Origin: JBBROS01 sp963752225
GTDB lineage: Bacteria; Pseudomonadota; Alphaproteobacteria; Acetobacterales; Acetobacteraceae
Reading direction: 5' to 3'
Assembly (NCBI GenBank): GCA_963752225.1
Contig: CAVVXS010000007.1
Coordinates: forward strand, 1,860,001 to 1,924,000
DNA: 64,000 nucleotides
Shown: piece after piece, positions 27,386 through 36,000 of the stretch
Numbering within the stretch: the first letter of the stretch is position 1
Layout: each line of letters begins with the position of its first letter
Notes under the pieces: generated by a model
Databases searched by the model: none
What the model saw: only the letters and a program-made list of their open reading frames with translations
Told to the model about the DNA's origin: nothing
Position numbers and translations under genes: made by a program

Positions 27386-28416
27386 ACCGGCCGCGCCGGG
27401 GTGCGTCCGACCAGCCGGCCGTCGCGGTCGAACACCACGACGTCGAGCGCGGTGCCGCTCCCGTCCAGCGCCGCCGCAGCCGTTTGCCATGCGGAGGCGG
27501 CCACGCGGTCGCCCAGCGCCGGGCAGCGGTCGAATGCTTCGGCGACGGTGTTGGCGGCCGCCACCGCCGGGCCGTCGGCGCCGGCCCAGGCCGCCAGCGC
27601 CGACATGTCGGCGCTGCCCCGCTTCGAATGCAGGTCGAGCCGGCCTTGCGCCAGCTTGGTCATCTTGGCGACCCCGCCGGCCACCGTGACCCGCGCAACC
27701 GGGTGGGTGCGCAAGTATTTGAGCATGCCACCGGCGAAGTCGCCCATCTCCAGCAACGCGACGTCGGGCAGGCCGTGCAGCCGCGCCACCGCCGCCTCGG
27801 ACGTCGACCCGGTGCTGCCGGCGACGTGCGCCACGCCCATCGCCCGGGCGACGTCGATGCCGCGATGGATGGTGTCGATCCAGGCGGCGCAGGAATACGG
27901 CACCACGACCCCGGTGGTGCCCAGGATCGACAAGCCGCCGACGATGCCGAGCCGTCCGTTCAAGGTCCGCTCGGCCAGGCGCTCGCCACCCTCGACGCCG
28001 ATCGTCACCACCGCGCCGGGCGGGTCCTGCACCTCGGCCAGTGCGGCGCGGATCATGGCGCGGGGCACCGGGTTGACCGCGGGCTCGCCGACCGGCAGCG
28101 GCAGGCCGGGCCGGGTCACGGTGCCGACGCCGGGTCCGGCGCGGAAGGTGACGCCGGCGCCTGGCTCCACCCAGACCTGGACCAGGGCCCCGTGGGTCAC
28201 GTCCGGGTCGTCGCCGGCGTCCTTGACCACCGCGGCGTAAGCGCGACCAGCCTCCACACGCGCTTCGGCCAGGGCGAACGCAGCCCGGCCGCCGCGGGGC
28301 AACGGGATCTCCACGGGATCGGGAAACGACCCGGTCAGCAGGGCCGCATAGGCCGCCTTGGCCGCCGCGGTCGCGCAGGCCCCGGTCGTCCAGCCTCGGC
28401 GGAGCGGTTCGGTCAC
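27361..28416 (-). CDS. cbiD: Precorrin-5B / cobalt-precorrin-5B C1-methyltransferase CbiD
   Basis: A 351-residue SAM-dependent methyltransferase that carries out the C-1 methylation. Landmarks are the N-terminal RRGWTTGACATAAAKAAY, TLNGRLGIVGGLSILGTTGVV (mid-protein), HVAGSTGSTSEAAV and LPDVALLEMGDFAGGML. It probably fills the place of CobF, which is absent here. The start used is GTG 28416 (VTEPLRRGW), matching the family start; no good ribosome-binding site is visible. It runs opposite to cobM and cobB. The 71-bp gap to the divergent cobB start would hold both promoters. Confidence 0.92.
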   Translation of the reverse strand: MTEPLRRGWTTGACATAAAKAAYAALLTGSFPDPVEIPLPRGGRAAFALAEARVEAGRAYAAVVKDAGDDPDVTHGALVQVWVEPGAGVTFRAGPGVGTVTRPGLPLPVGEPAVNPVPRAMIRAALAEVQDPPGAVVTIGVEGGERLAERTLNGRLGIVGGLSILGTTGVVVPYSCAAWIDTIHRGIDVARAMGVAHVAGSTGSTSEAAVARLHGLPDVALLEMGDFAGGMLKYLRTHPVARVTVAGGVAKMTKLAQGRLDLHSKRGSADMSALAAWAGADGPAVAAANTVAEAFDRCPALGDRVAASAWQTAAAALDGSGTALDVVVFDRDGRLVGRTPARPVHERNCLG

Positions 28417-28487
28417 TTGGATCCATATAAGGCGCAGGGCGCTGCGCTGCACCCGGAAGGGGACGGTCGTCCCCCCTTTGACTTGCC

Positions 28488-29789
28488 TTGACGTCCGGGT
28501 GGTTGATCGCGGCGGCGCGGTCGGGGTCGGGCAAGACGACCGTGACGCTCGGGCTGGTCGCGGCGCTGCGGCGGCGGGGCGTTGCGGTGCGCACGGCGAA
28601 ATCCGGGCCGGATTACATCGACCCGGCCTTCCACGCCGCCGCATCCGGCCAGGCGGGCACCAACCTCGACAGTTGGGCGATGCCGCCCCCCTTGCTCGAC
28701 GGGCTGGCCGGCGCCGGCGACGGCATGCTGGTGGTCGAAAGCGCGATGGGGCTGTTCGACGGCGTCGCCGGGCCGGCCGGCCGCACCGGCGCTTCGGCAG
28801 ACCTCGCGGAACGGTTCGCGCTGCCGGTGCTGCTGGTGCTCGACGTGTCCGGCCAGTCGCAGACCGCGGCCGCGGTGGCGCTCGGACTCGACCGCTACCG
28901 GCCCGGCGTCCGCGTCGGCGGCGTCATCCTGAACCGGGTCGGCAGCCCGCGGCACCGTGACGGCGTCGCCGCCGCGCTGGCCGGCATCGGCCTGCCGGTG
29001 CTCGGCGCCATTCCGCGCGACCCGTCGATGAGCCTGCCGGAACGCCATCTCGGCCTGGTGCAGGCGCAGGAGCATCCCGACCTCGACCGCCATCTCGCTG
29101 TCCTCGCCGACATGGCCGAGCGCTGCCTCGACCTCGACGCGATTGTCGCCGGCGCCGGGCCGTTGCGGCTGCGGCCGGGGACGACCGCCGCGATGCCGCC
29201 GCCGGGTCAACGCATCGCCCTGGCGCAGGACCGGGCGTTCAGCTTCATCTACCCGCATCTGCTGGCCGGCTGGCGCACGGCCGGGGCCGAGATCCTGCCG
29301 TTCAGCCCGCTGGCCGATCAGGCGCCGCCGCCCGGCGCCGACGCCTGCTGGCTGCCCGGCGGCTATCCCGAGTTGCACGCGCCGCATTTGGCCGCGGCCG
29401 CCCGTTTCCAGGCGGGGCTGCGCGGGTTCGCCGCCACCCGGCCGGTGCATGGCGAGTGCGGCGGCTTCATGGCGCTCGGCGCCGCCTTGATCGACGCCGA
29501 CGGCGCCGCCCATCCGATGGCAGGCCTGCTCGGGCACGTCACCAGCTTCGCCAGCCGCCGCATGACGCTGGGCTACCGGGACGCGACGCTGCTCGCTGAC
29601 GGCGTGCTGGGCCCGGCCGGCTCACGCCTGCGCGGCCACGAGTTCCACTACGCCCGTTGCACCGACCTCGGGACGGATGCCGCGCTCGCGACCCTGGTCG
29701 ACGGACAAGGCAAGGAATTGGGCCCGGCCGGCGGCAAGCGGGGCCGGGTCACCGGCGGCTTCTTCCACGCCATCGCCCGGGCGGATTGA
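28488..29789 (+). CDS. cobB: Cobyrinic / hydrogenobyrinic acid a,c-diamide synthase
   Basis: A 433-residue glutamine-dependent amidase of the CobB/CbiA family, acting before cobalt insertion in the aerobic route. The N-terminal ATPase domain shows LIAAARSGSGKTTVTLGL and AKSGPDYIDPAFHAAA. The C-terminal glutaminase shows CWLPGGYPELHAPHLAAA, the nucleophile VHGECGGFMALG and the histidine in RGHEFHYARC. The start is TTG (TTG ACG TCC GGG), placing the P-loop at the usual distance from the N-terminus. An ATG is not available. Confidence 0.94.
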   Translation: MTSGWLIAAARSGSGKTTVTLGLVAALRRRGVAVRTAKSGPDYIDPAFHAAASGQAGTNLDSWAMPPPLLDGLAGAGDGMLVVESAMGLFDGVAGPAGRTGASADLAERFALPVLLVLDVSGQSQTAAAVALGLDRYRPGVRVGGVILNRVGSPRHRDGVAAALAGIGLPVLGAIPRDPSMSLPERHLGLVQAQEHPDLDRHLAVLADMAERCLDLDAIVAGAGPLRLRPGTTAAMPPPGQRIALAQDRAFSFIYPHLLAGWRTAGAEILPFSPLADQAPPPGADACWLPGGYPELHAPHLAAAARFQAGLRGFAATRPVHGECGGFMALGAALIDADGAAHPMAGLLGHVTSFASRRMTLGYRDATLLADGVLGPAGSRLRGHEFHYARCTDLGTDAALATLVDGQGKELGPAGGKRGRVTGGFFHAIARAD

Positions 29790-29818
29790 CCGCGCGACCC
29801 GTGCAGGAAGCGGGGCAG

Positions 29819-29930
29819 ATCTAGAGCACTTCCCGAGCCAATCGGCTCGGAAGCAGTGCTCTAAAACTAAGTGGATTGAGCAACTTAGTCCGACAAAACT
29901 GATCCGGTTCGGTCGGATGTTGCTCTAGAT
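29819..29930. repeat. 112-bp element with 10-bp perfect terminal inverted repeats
   Basis: The ends are ATCTAGAGCA (29819-29828) and TGCTCTAGAT (29921-29930). Inside are three hairpins: AGAGCACT / AGTGCTCT (29823-29862), ACTAAGT / ACTTAGT (29866-29889) and CCGAC / GTCGG (29890-29916). No coding capacity is present. It looks like a small non-autonomous palindromic or MITE-like element of the 'ctagagca...tgctctag' kind common in alphaproteobacterial intergenic DNA. Its right end supplies the TAG stop of the neighbouring minus-strand gene. It may also end transcription from cobB. Confidence 0.8.
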
Positions 29931-30209
29931 GAACTGCCCGCGCAGAAAGCCGAGCGCTGGGAGCGGGGTCCATTGCCGCGGCAGCTCCTCGCGCCGCACC
30001 GGGGCGACGCTGTATTGCGGCGGCGGCTGGCGGCAGCTCTGGAAGAGAGCGGCATAGGCCCGCACCTGCTGCTCGCGCCAGGCCCGGTCGGCGAGCGCCC
30101 GCTCCCGGCTGGGAAAGATCTCCGCGACCCGCGTCTTGCGTCCGACCGACGCCACCACGGCCCACAGCGTGTCGTCCCGGCGCGAGCGGAACTCGATGAC
30201 TGCACTCAA
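29925..30209 (-). CDS. Small hypothetical protein, stop codon inside a repeat
   Basis: A 94-residue basic protein I do not recognise. It begins SAVIEFRSRRDDTLWAVV, has the middle segment SRERALADRAWREQQVRAYAAL (helical, charged), and ends with GFLRGQFI. No signal peptide or membrane helix is seen. The start is a TTG, so the N-terminus is uncertain. The final isoleucine and the TAG come from the inverted repeat of the 112-bp element, so the original C-terminus may have been cut short. It is isolated between cobB and xth. Confidence 0.5.
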   Translation of the reverse strand: MSAVIEFRSRRDDTLWAVVASVGRKTRVAEIFPSRERALADRAWREQQVRAYAALFQSCRQPPPQYSVAPVRREELPRQWTPLPALGFLRGQFI

Positions 30210-30329
30210 CGTGCGCGCGTCTCAGGCATCGCGGAGCCCTCCATCGGCTCGATATTGGCAGGCCGAACGGGCCGGGCAAGGCCAAAGTCTCGGGATGGCC
30301 GAGCCGGCGCCGACGGGCCAGGATGGCGC

Positions 30330-31100
30330 ATGCGGATCGCCACCTTCAACGTCAACGGCGTCACCAAACGCCTGCCGCAGCTGCTTGCCTGGCTGCGCGC
30401 CACCGAACCGGACGTTGCGTGCCTGCAGGAGCTGAAGGCCGAGCAGGACGCCTTCCCGCAGGCGGCGTTGGCGGCGGCCGGCTACGAAGCGGCATGGGTC
30501 GGCCAGCGCAGCTGGAACGGGGTCGCCATCCTCGCCCGCGGCGCGGCGCCGGTGGTGACCCGCACGGTCCTGCCGGGCGACGCCGCCGACCGGCAGGCGC
30601 GCTACATCGAGGCGGCGGTGGAGGGCGTGCTGGTCGGCTGCTTGTATGCCCCGAACGGCAACCCGCAGCCGGGACCGAAATTCACTTACAAGCTGGGATG
30701 GACCGAGCGGCTGATTGCCCACGCCGCGACCCTGCACACGGCCGGCGTCCCGGCGGTGCTGGCGGGCGACTACAACATCATCCCCACCACCGCCGACATC
30801 TACAACGAACGGTCCTGGAAGAAGAACGCCTTGCTGCAGCCGGAGCCGCGCGCGCAGTTTGCCCGGCTGGTGGCCGCCGGCTGGACCGACGCCTTGCGGC
30901 ACCTCCATCCGGAGCAGGCGCCATGGACGTTCTGGAGCGTGTTCCGCGACAGCTTCGCCCGCGACGCCGGCATGCGCATCGACCATCTGCTGCTGAGCCC
31001 GGCTGCCGCGACGCGGCTGCGTGACGGCGGGGTGGACCGCGAATTGCGCGGGGCAGCGGGCGCGTCGGACCATGCCCCGGCCTGGATCACGCTGCGCTAA
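30330..31100 (+). CDS. xth: Exodeoxyribonuclease III
   Basis: A 256-residue AP endonuclease/3'-5' exonuclease of base excision repair, ExoIII family. The active-site residues are visible as IATFNVNGV, the metal-binding glutamate in CLQELKAEQDAFP, YAPNGNP, GDYNIIPTTADIY (Asp and Asn) and the terminal GASDHAPAWI (Asp-His). Length and order match the family. The start is the ATG just before RIATFNVNGV. A 229-bp gap after cobB and a small unknown gene precede it. Confidence 0.93.
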   Translation: MRIATFNVNGVTKRLPQLLAWLRATEPDVACLQELKAEQDAFPQAALAAAGYEAAWVGQRSWNGVAILARGAAPVVTRTVLPGDAADRQARYIEAAVEGVLVGCLYAPNGNPQPGPKFTYKLGWTERLIAHAATLHTAGVPAVLAGDYNIIPTTADIYNERSWKKNALLQPEPRAQFARLVAAGWTDALRHLHPEQAPWTFWSVFRDSFARDAGMRIDHLLLSPAAATRLRDGGVDRELRGAAGASDHAPAWITLR

Positions 31101-31197
31101 GAACCCTCCCCCGCGTTTGCCGCGCTTGTGTTCCGGCGGCCGGGGGGACTAAGGCTGCGTGCGCGCCCATTCGGCGCGGTTCGCAGGAGCATGGGAC

Positions 31198-32226
31198 ATG
31201 GTCGGTTACAGGGTCGCGGTTGTCGGTGCCACGGGTGCTGTCGGACGCGAGATCCTGAAGACCTTGGCCGAGCGCAACTTCCCGGTCAGCGAGGTCGCCG
31301 CCGTGGCGTCGGCCCGCTCTGCCGGCCAGGAGGTGAGCTTCGGCGACAAGCAGGTGCTCAAGATCAAGAATCTGGAAACGTTCGACTTCGCTGGCTGGGA
31401 CATTGCCTTGTTCAGCCCGGGTGCCGCGGTCAGCGCCGTGCACGCGCCGCGTGCGGCCGCCGCGGGCTGCCTCGTGATCGACAACACCAGCCAGTTCCGC
31501 ATGGAACACGACGTGCCCTTGGTGGTGCCGGAGGTGAACCCGCAGGCGCTGGGCCGCATCCGGCGCGGCATCGTCGCCAACCCGAATTGCAGCACCATCC
31601 AGATGGTGGTCGCGCTGAAGCCGCTGCATGACCGCTTCCGGGTCAAGCGGGTGGTGGTCGCGACCTACCAATCGGTGTCCGGCGCCGGCAAGGACGGCAT
31701 GGACGAGCTGTGGGGCCAGTCGCGGGCGATGTATGTCAACGACCCGATCAAGCCGCAGGAGTTCACCAAGCAGATCGCGTTCAACTGCATCCCGCACATC
31801 GACAAGTTCATGGACGACGGCTCGACCAAGGAGGAGTGGAAGATGGCGGTGGAAACCCGCAAGATCCTCGATCCCGATATTCTCGTCGCCGCCACCTGCG
31901 TCCGCGTGCCGGTGTTCATCGGCCATTCGGAGGCGGTCACGGTCGAGTTCCACGATCCGGTCACCGTCGGCGAGGCGCGGGCGATCCTGCGCGAGGCGCC
32001 GGGCGTCGTGGTGCAGGATAGCCGGGACGACGGCGGCTACATCACGCCGATCGACTGCGTGGGCGAGGACGCGACCTATGTCAGCCGCATCCGCAAGGAC
32101 CCGACGGTGGAGCACGGGCTGCAGTTCTGGTGCGTGTCGGACAATTTGCGCAAGGGCGCCGCGCTCAACGCCGTGCAGATTGCTGAGACGATTGTCGCAC
32201 AGGGGCTGCTGAAGACGGCGGCATAG
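31198..32226 (+). CDS. asd: Aspartate-semialdehyde dehydrogenase
   Basis: A 342-residue NADPH-dependent enzyme making aspartate semialdehyde for lysine, threonine, methionine and diaminopimelate. It has the NADP loop VAVVGATGAVGREIL, the catalytic cysteine in VANPNCSTIQMV, SVSGAGKDGMDELW and the catalytic histidine region HSEAVTVEF. The start is ATG 31198, 8 nt after AGGAG (31185-31189). An in-frame upstream ATG at 31159 lacks a ribosome-binding site. The gene is monocistronic and is followed by repeat copy D. Confidence 0.95.
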   Translation: MVGYRVAVVGATGAVGREILKTLAERNFPVSEVAAVASARSAGQEVSFGDKQVLKIKNLETFDFAGWDIALFSPGAAVSAVHAPRAAAAGCLVIDNTSQFRMEHDVPLVVPEVNPQALGRIRRGIVANPNCSTIQMVVALKPLHDRFRVKRVVVATYQSVSGAGKDGMDELWGQSRAMYVNDPIKPQEFTKQIAFNCIPHIDKFMDDGSTKEEWKMAVETRKILDPDILVAATCVRVPVFIGHSEAVTVEFHDPVTVGEARAILREAPGVVVQDSRDDGGYITPIDCVGEDATYVSRIRKDPTVEHGLQFWCVSDNLRKGAALNAVQIAETIVAQGLLKTAA

Positions 32227-32238
32227 CGGCCCGGCCAA

Positions 32239-32335
32239 CCACGTCATCCCCGGGCTTGACCCGGGGATCTGGGCACCGCCGGAACGACTACGAACACGGC
32301 GGGCAAGAGATGGCCGGGTCGAGCCCGGCCATGGC
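32239..32335. repeat. Palindromic repeat copy D, between asd and trxA
   Basis: Two perfect hairpins are ATCCCCGGG / CCCGGGGAT with loop CTTGA (32246-32268) and ATGGCCGGG / CCCGGCCAT with loop TCGAG (32310-32332). They are the same family as copies A and B but in the opposite order. They lie between two convergent genes and could act as a bidirectional transcription barrier. No T-runs follow, so classical intrinsic termination is not supported. Confidence 0.85.
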
Positions 32336-32360
32336 GTCTAGGAACGCTTGCTACCCAGGT

Positions 32361-32687
32361 TTACAGCGCTCCGCTGACCCATTCCTTCAAGGCACTCTTG
32401 GGCGCCGCGCCGACCTTGGTCGCCACCGGCTTGCCGTCCTTGAACAGGATCATGGTCGGGATCCCGCGCACGCCATATTTGTTCGGCGATTCCGGGTTAT
32501 CGTCGATGTTCACCTTGGCGACCGTCAGCTTGCCTTTGTTCTCGGCCGCGATCTCCTCGAGGGCCGGGGCGATCATCTTGCAGGGGCCGCACCACTCCGC
32601 CCAGAAATCGACTAGCACTGGACCGGAGGCGTTCAGCACCTGCGCTTCGAAGCTGTCGTCGTTCACGGCCACCGTGTTCTCGCTCAC
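32361..32687 (-). CDS. trxA: Thioredoxin 1
   Basis: A 108-residue cytoplasmic thioredoxin. The active site WAEWCGPCKMIAP (~29-41), the buried aspartate in VLVDFWAEW, the cis-proline region VRGIPTMILFKDGK and the final helix are all typical. It is the last gene of the leftward tsaE-addB-addA group, an arrangement often seen in alphaproteobacteria. The small secreted-protein gene separates it from addA by about 0.4 kb. It probably also has its own promoter. Confidence 0.95.
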   Translation of the reverse strand: MSENTVAVNDDSFEAQVLNASGPVLVDFWAEWCGPCKMIAPALEEIAAENKGKLTVAKVNIDDNPESPNKYGVRGIPTMILFKDGKPVATKVGAAPKSALKEWVSGAL

Positions 32688-32758
32688 CCTGATCTCCTGC
32701 CAATCCTTGAGCGCAAGAGTTGGGCAGGGGCGCGAGTCGGTTCAAGCCGGGCGCGGCG

Positions 32759-33061
32759 CTACCGCCAATAGCCCTGGATGAGGTTGCCGTACTGGTCGTA
32801 GGAGGGCGGGATCCATACCCGCCCCTGCCGCTGCGCCAGTCCGTTGTAGCCGTTGTAGCCGTTGTAACCGTTATAGCCGGGCGCGGCGTAGCCGTTGTAG
32901 CCCGGGTTCACCGGTGCGTTGTAGCTCGGCAGCACGGGCACCGGCGGCAGGGCGTTGGGCGGCGAGACCGGGCGGTCGCGCCCGCGTTGCGCGGTTGCCG
33001 GCGCCGTTCCGGCCGCCAAGGCCGCCGCCAATACCGCGCCGAACACGAACAGCCTGACCAT
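32759..33061 (-). CDS. Small secreted protein with PGYNGY repeats
   Basis: A 100-residue protein with a signal peptide (MVRLFVFGAVLAAALAAGTAPATAQ, predicted cleavage after AQ). The mature part is proline/asparagine/tyrosine-rich: a spacer of PPNALPPVPVLPSYNAPV, then PGYNGYAAP and a run of four YNG units, then a conserved-looking end RVWIPPSYDQYGNLIQGYWR. I do not recognise a characterised family. Tyr/Asn/Gly repeats suggest an envelope-associated or matrix protein. It lies between addA and trxA, reading the same way, 31 bp after the addA stop. That is an odd neighbour for repair genes. Confidence 0.6.
   Translation of the reverse strand: MVRLFVFGAVLAAALAAGTAPATAQRGRDRPVSPPNALPPVPVLPSYNAPVNPGYNGYAAPGYNGYNGYNGYNGLAQRQGRVWIPPSYDQYGNLIQGYWR
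32841..32910. repeat. 9-bp tandem repeat coding for YNG units
   Basis: The plus strand carries several near-identical 9-bp units (CCGTTGTAG and variants CCGTTGTAA, CCGTTATAG) within the secreted-protein gene. They code for repeated Tyr-Asn-Gly. Such a short in-frame tandem array is prone to copy-number change by slippage without breaking the frame. Confidence 0.75.
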
Positions 33062-33092
33062 GCCCACCTCCCGCCCGCGACAGGACATAGAA

Positions 33093-36000
33093 CTAGGCCG
33101 ATTCGGTTCCAGACCAAGCCCCGGCCACTCCGGGCGAGTGCGCGTCGAGCAAATGGTCCGGCAGTTCGGTGGCCGCCGCATCTTCGGTCCATACCAGCCA
33201 GCATTGCACCGGCCGACCGGGGAACAGACGCCGCAGGACCGCGCGGTAGGCTGCGAGCTGCCTGAGGTAGCGCACCGGGGTTGCCCCCGCCTCCGCCGGC
33301 GCCGTCCGGCCGGTCTTGAAGTCCGCCAGCACCACCCGGTCCGGCAGCACCGCCATCCGGTCCACCACGCCCGACACGACGTGGTCGCCGACCAAGCCCG
33401 ACAGCGGCTGCTCCGCCCGTCCCGCCGGGCCGAACAGCGGCGCCAGCTCCGGCCGGACCAGCACCGCCATGACCTGGCGCAGCACGTCGGCGCGCGCGGG
33501 CCCGTCCAATCCGGATTGCCCGAGCCAGGCTTGTCCCGCTGCCTCACGCTCGCCGGCCGGCAGTGCCGGCAAGTGCTGCAGCAACTCGTGAACGGCGGTG
33601 CCGCGGGCGAAGCGCGGCCCGCTCGCGGCGGCCAGCGGCGACGAGGCAGCCGGCACCGGGCCGAAGAACGCGCCGGTCGGGCGGCTCGGCGCCAACGGCC
33701 GCGGCAGCGCCGGCTCGTCCGGCAGCGGCGCCGGGGTCCAGTCGCCGGGCCGCCCGGCCCAATGCGGCAGCGCTGCCGCCGGAGCGGCGGTGCTGGCGGC
33801 GTGGGGGCGGGGCGCGTCGACCTGCGAGCTGCTCCGGACCAGCATCTCGCCGCCCCAGCCGCCCGTGAACGGCACCGCCTCGGCGCCGGTCCGCTCGAAG
33901 CCGCGGCGGACCGCCTCATACCAGCTGGTCTCGGCCGGCGGCCGCTGTCCGGACTGCCAGCCGCACACGATCAGCCGGTCCTCGGCCCGGGTCAGCGCCA
34001 CATAGAGCAGGCGATTGTACTCCCGCATGCGCAACGCGTCCGCCCGCCCCGCCGCCTCGGACCAGGCGGGACCGCGCAGTTCCGAACGCGGCGCCCATAA
34101 CGGTACCGCGACGTCGCCGGCCGCGCACCAGGCGAGGCCCGTCCGCTCCGGCGGCGGCAAGCCGGTGGTGTCCGGCAGGATCACCAACGGCGCCTGCAAG
34201 CCTTTGGCGCCGTGCGCCGTCATCACCCGCACCGCCGAGCCGGCACCGCCCGCCTCGCGCTTCACCTCCGCGCCCGAGCGCCGCATCCAGTGCACGAAGC
34301 CCTGCAGGCCCGGCGGATGCAGCCGCGTGTAGGCAAGCGCCGCGTTCAGCAGCTCGTCGATCGGCTCCGCCGCTTCCGCGCCGAGCCGGGCCAGCAGCCG
34401 GGCGCGCCCGCCGAGCGGCCCCAACGCCTCGGCCAACAAGGCGTGCGGCGTCACGTAGTCGGCCCGGTGCGCCAGCGCCGACAGGAAGCGCCACGCCGCC
34501 GCCCAGTCCGGCCGCTCCTCGGCCCGGCGCTGCAGCGTGGTCCACAGCGACGCCTCACGGCCGAGCGCCAGATCCATCAGGCTGTCGTCGCTCAAGCCGC
34601 CGAGCGGGCTCGTCAGCACCGCGGCCACGCTGAGCTGGTCGTCGGGCAGCAACACGGCGTCGCAGGCCGCGAGCAGATCCTGCACCGCCGCCTGTTCCGT
34701 CAGCTTCAGCCGGTCGAGCCCCGCGACCGGCACGCCGCGCGCCTTCAACGCCCGCACCAGCGCGGTCGAGAACGCGTTGCGCCGCCGCACCAGGATCAGG
34801 ATGTCGCCGGCCTCGAGCGGACGCCCCTGGCTGATCAGCTCGTCACCCGCCGCCAGCAGGCCAGCGACGTGGGCGGCGATGCCGTCGGCCAGCAGTTGCG
34901 GCGCCGAGGTCAGGCCCAGGTTCACCTCCGGCACGAGCCAATTGCCGGGCGGCTCGGTTGCCGGCGCCGGGGCGAGCGGCCACAGCTCGACCCGGCCGGC
35001 GGCGCCGGCGCGGTCGGGATAATGCCGCAGCTCGGCGCCGTCGGCGACGCCGTCCGATGCCGCGGCGTCGGCGAACACCGCGTCCACCAAGCCCAGCACC
35101 GGCGCGGTCGAGCGGAACGACACGTCCAGCGTCACATCGCGCCAGACCTGGCCGCTGCCGGCGACCCGGCCGGACATCTGCGCCCGCGAACGGGTGAACT
35201 CGGCCGGGTCGGCGCCCTGGAACGAGTAGATGCTCTGCTTCGGGTCGCCGACCGCGAAAAAGGTGCGGCGGTCGCCTTCGCGCGTCCCCAGCCCGGCGAA
35301 GAACTCCTCCGTCAGGCGGTGGGCGATCCGCCACTGCTCCGGCGCGGTGTCTTGAACCTCGTCCAGCAGCAGGTGGTCGATCCCGCCATCGAGCTTGTAC
35401 AGCACCCAGGCGGCGCCGGGGTCCTCGAGCAACCGCTCGGCGCGGCCGATCAGGTCGCCGTAGTCCAGCAGCCCGGAGCGCTGCTTCTGCGCCGCGTACG
35501 CGTCCAGCGCCGGCGCCACCAGCCGCAGCAGGGCCGCCGTCGCTTCGGCGCAGCGCACGGCGCGGCGGCGGTCCTCGACCGCGATCACCCGCGCCTGCTC
35601 GGCCTCGAGCGTGGTGCGGATCCAGGACTGCGCCTTGTGCAGCTTCTCGTTGGGAAAGCTGCCGAACGAGCGGGCCTTGTTCTGCGCGCCCTGGAACTCG
35701 CCCAGCCAGTCGGTCCAGCACGCCTGGCGGTCGGCCGGCGGCAAGCCGAGCCAGGCCAGCATCTGCCCTGCCCGGTCCCGCGCGCCGGGCGAGCCCTCCT
35801 CGGCGATGCGCCACAACGCCGCGTGCACGTCCTCCTCGGCGGACCAGGCGACCGCGTCGGCCAGCACCTCGGCCTCCGACGCCGCCGTGCAGCGGGCCGC
35901 TTGCCACACCAGCGACTCGCGCCGGTCGGCCGGGACCGCCATCAGCGGCGCCAGCCGCGCCCGGTCGGCCTGCAGCGCCTGCACCACGTCGGCGAAGTCG

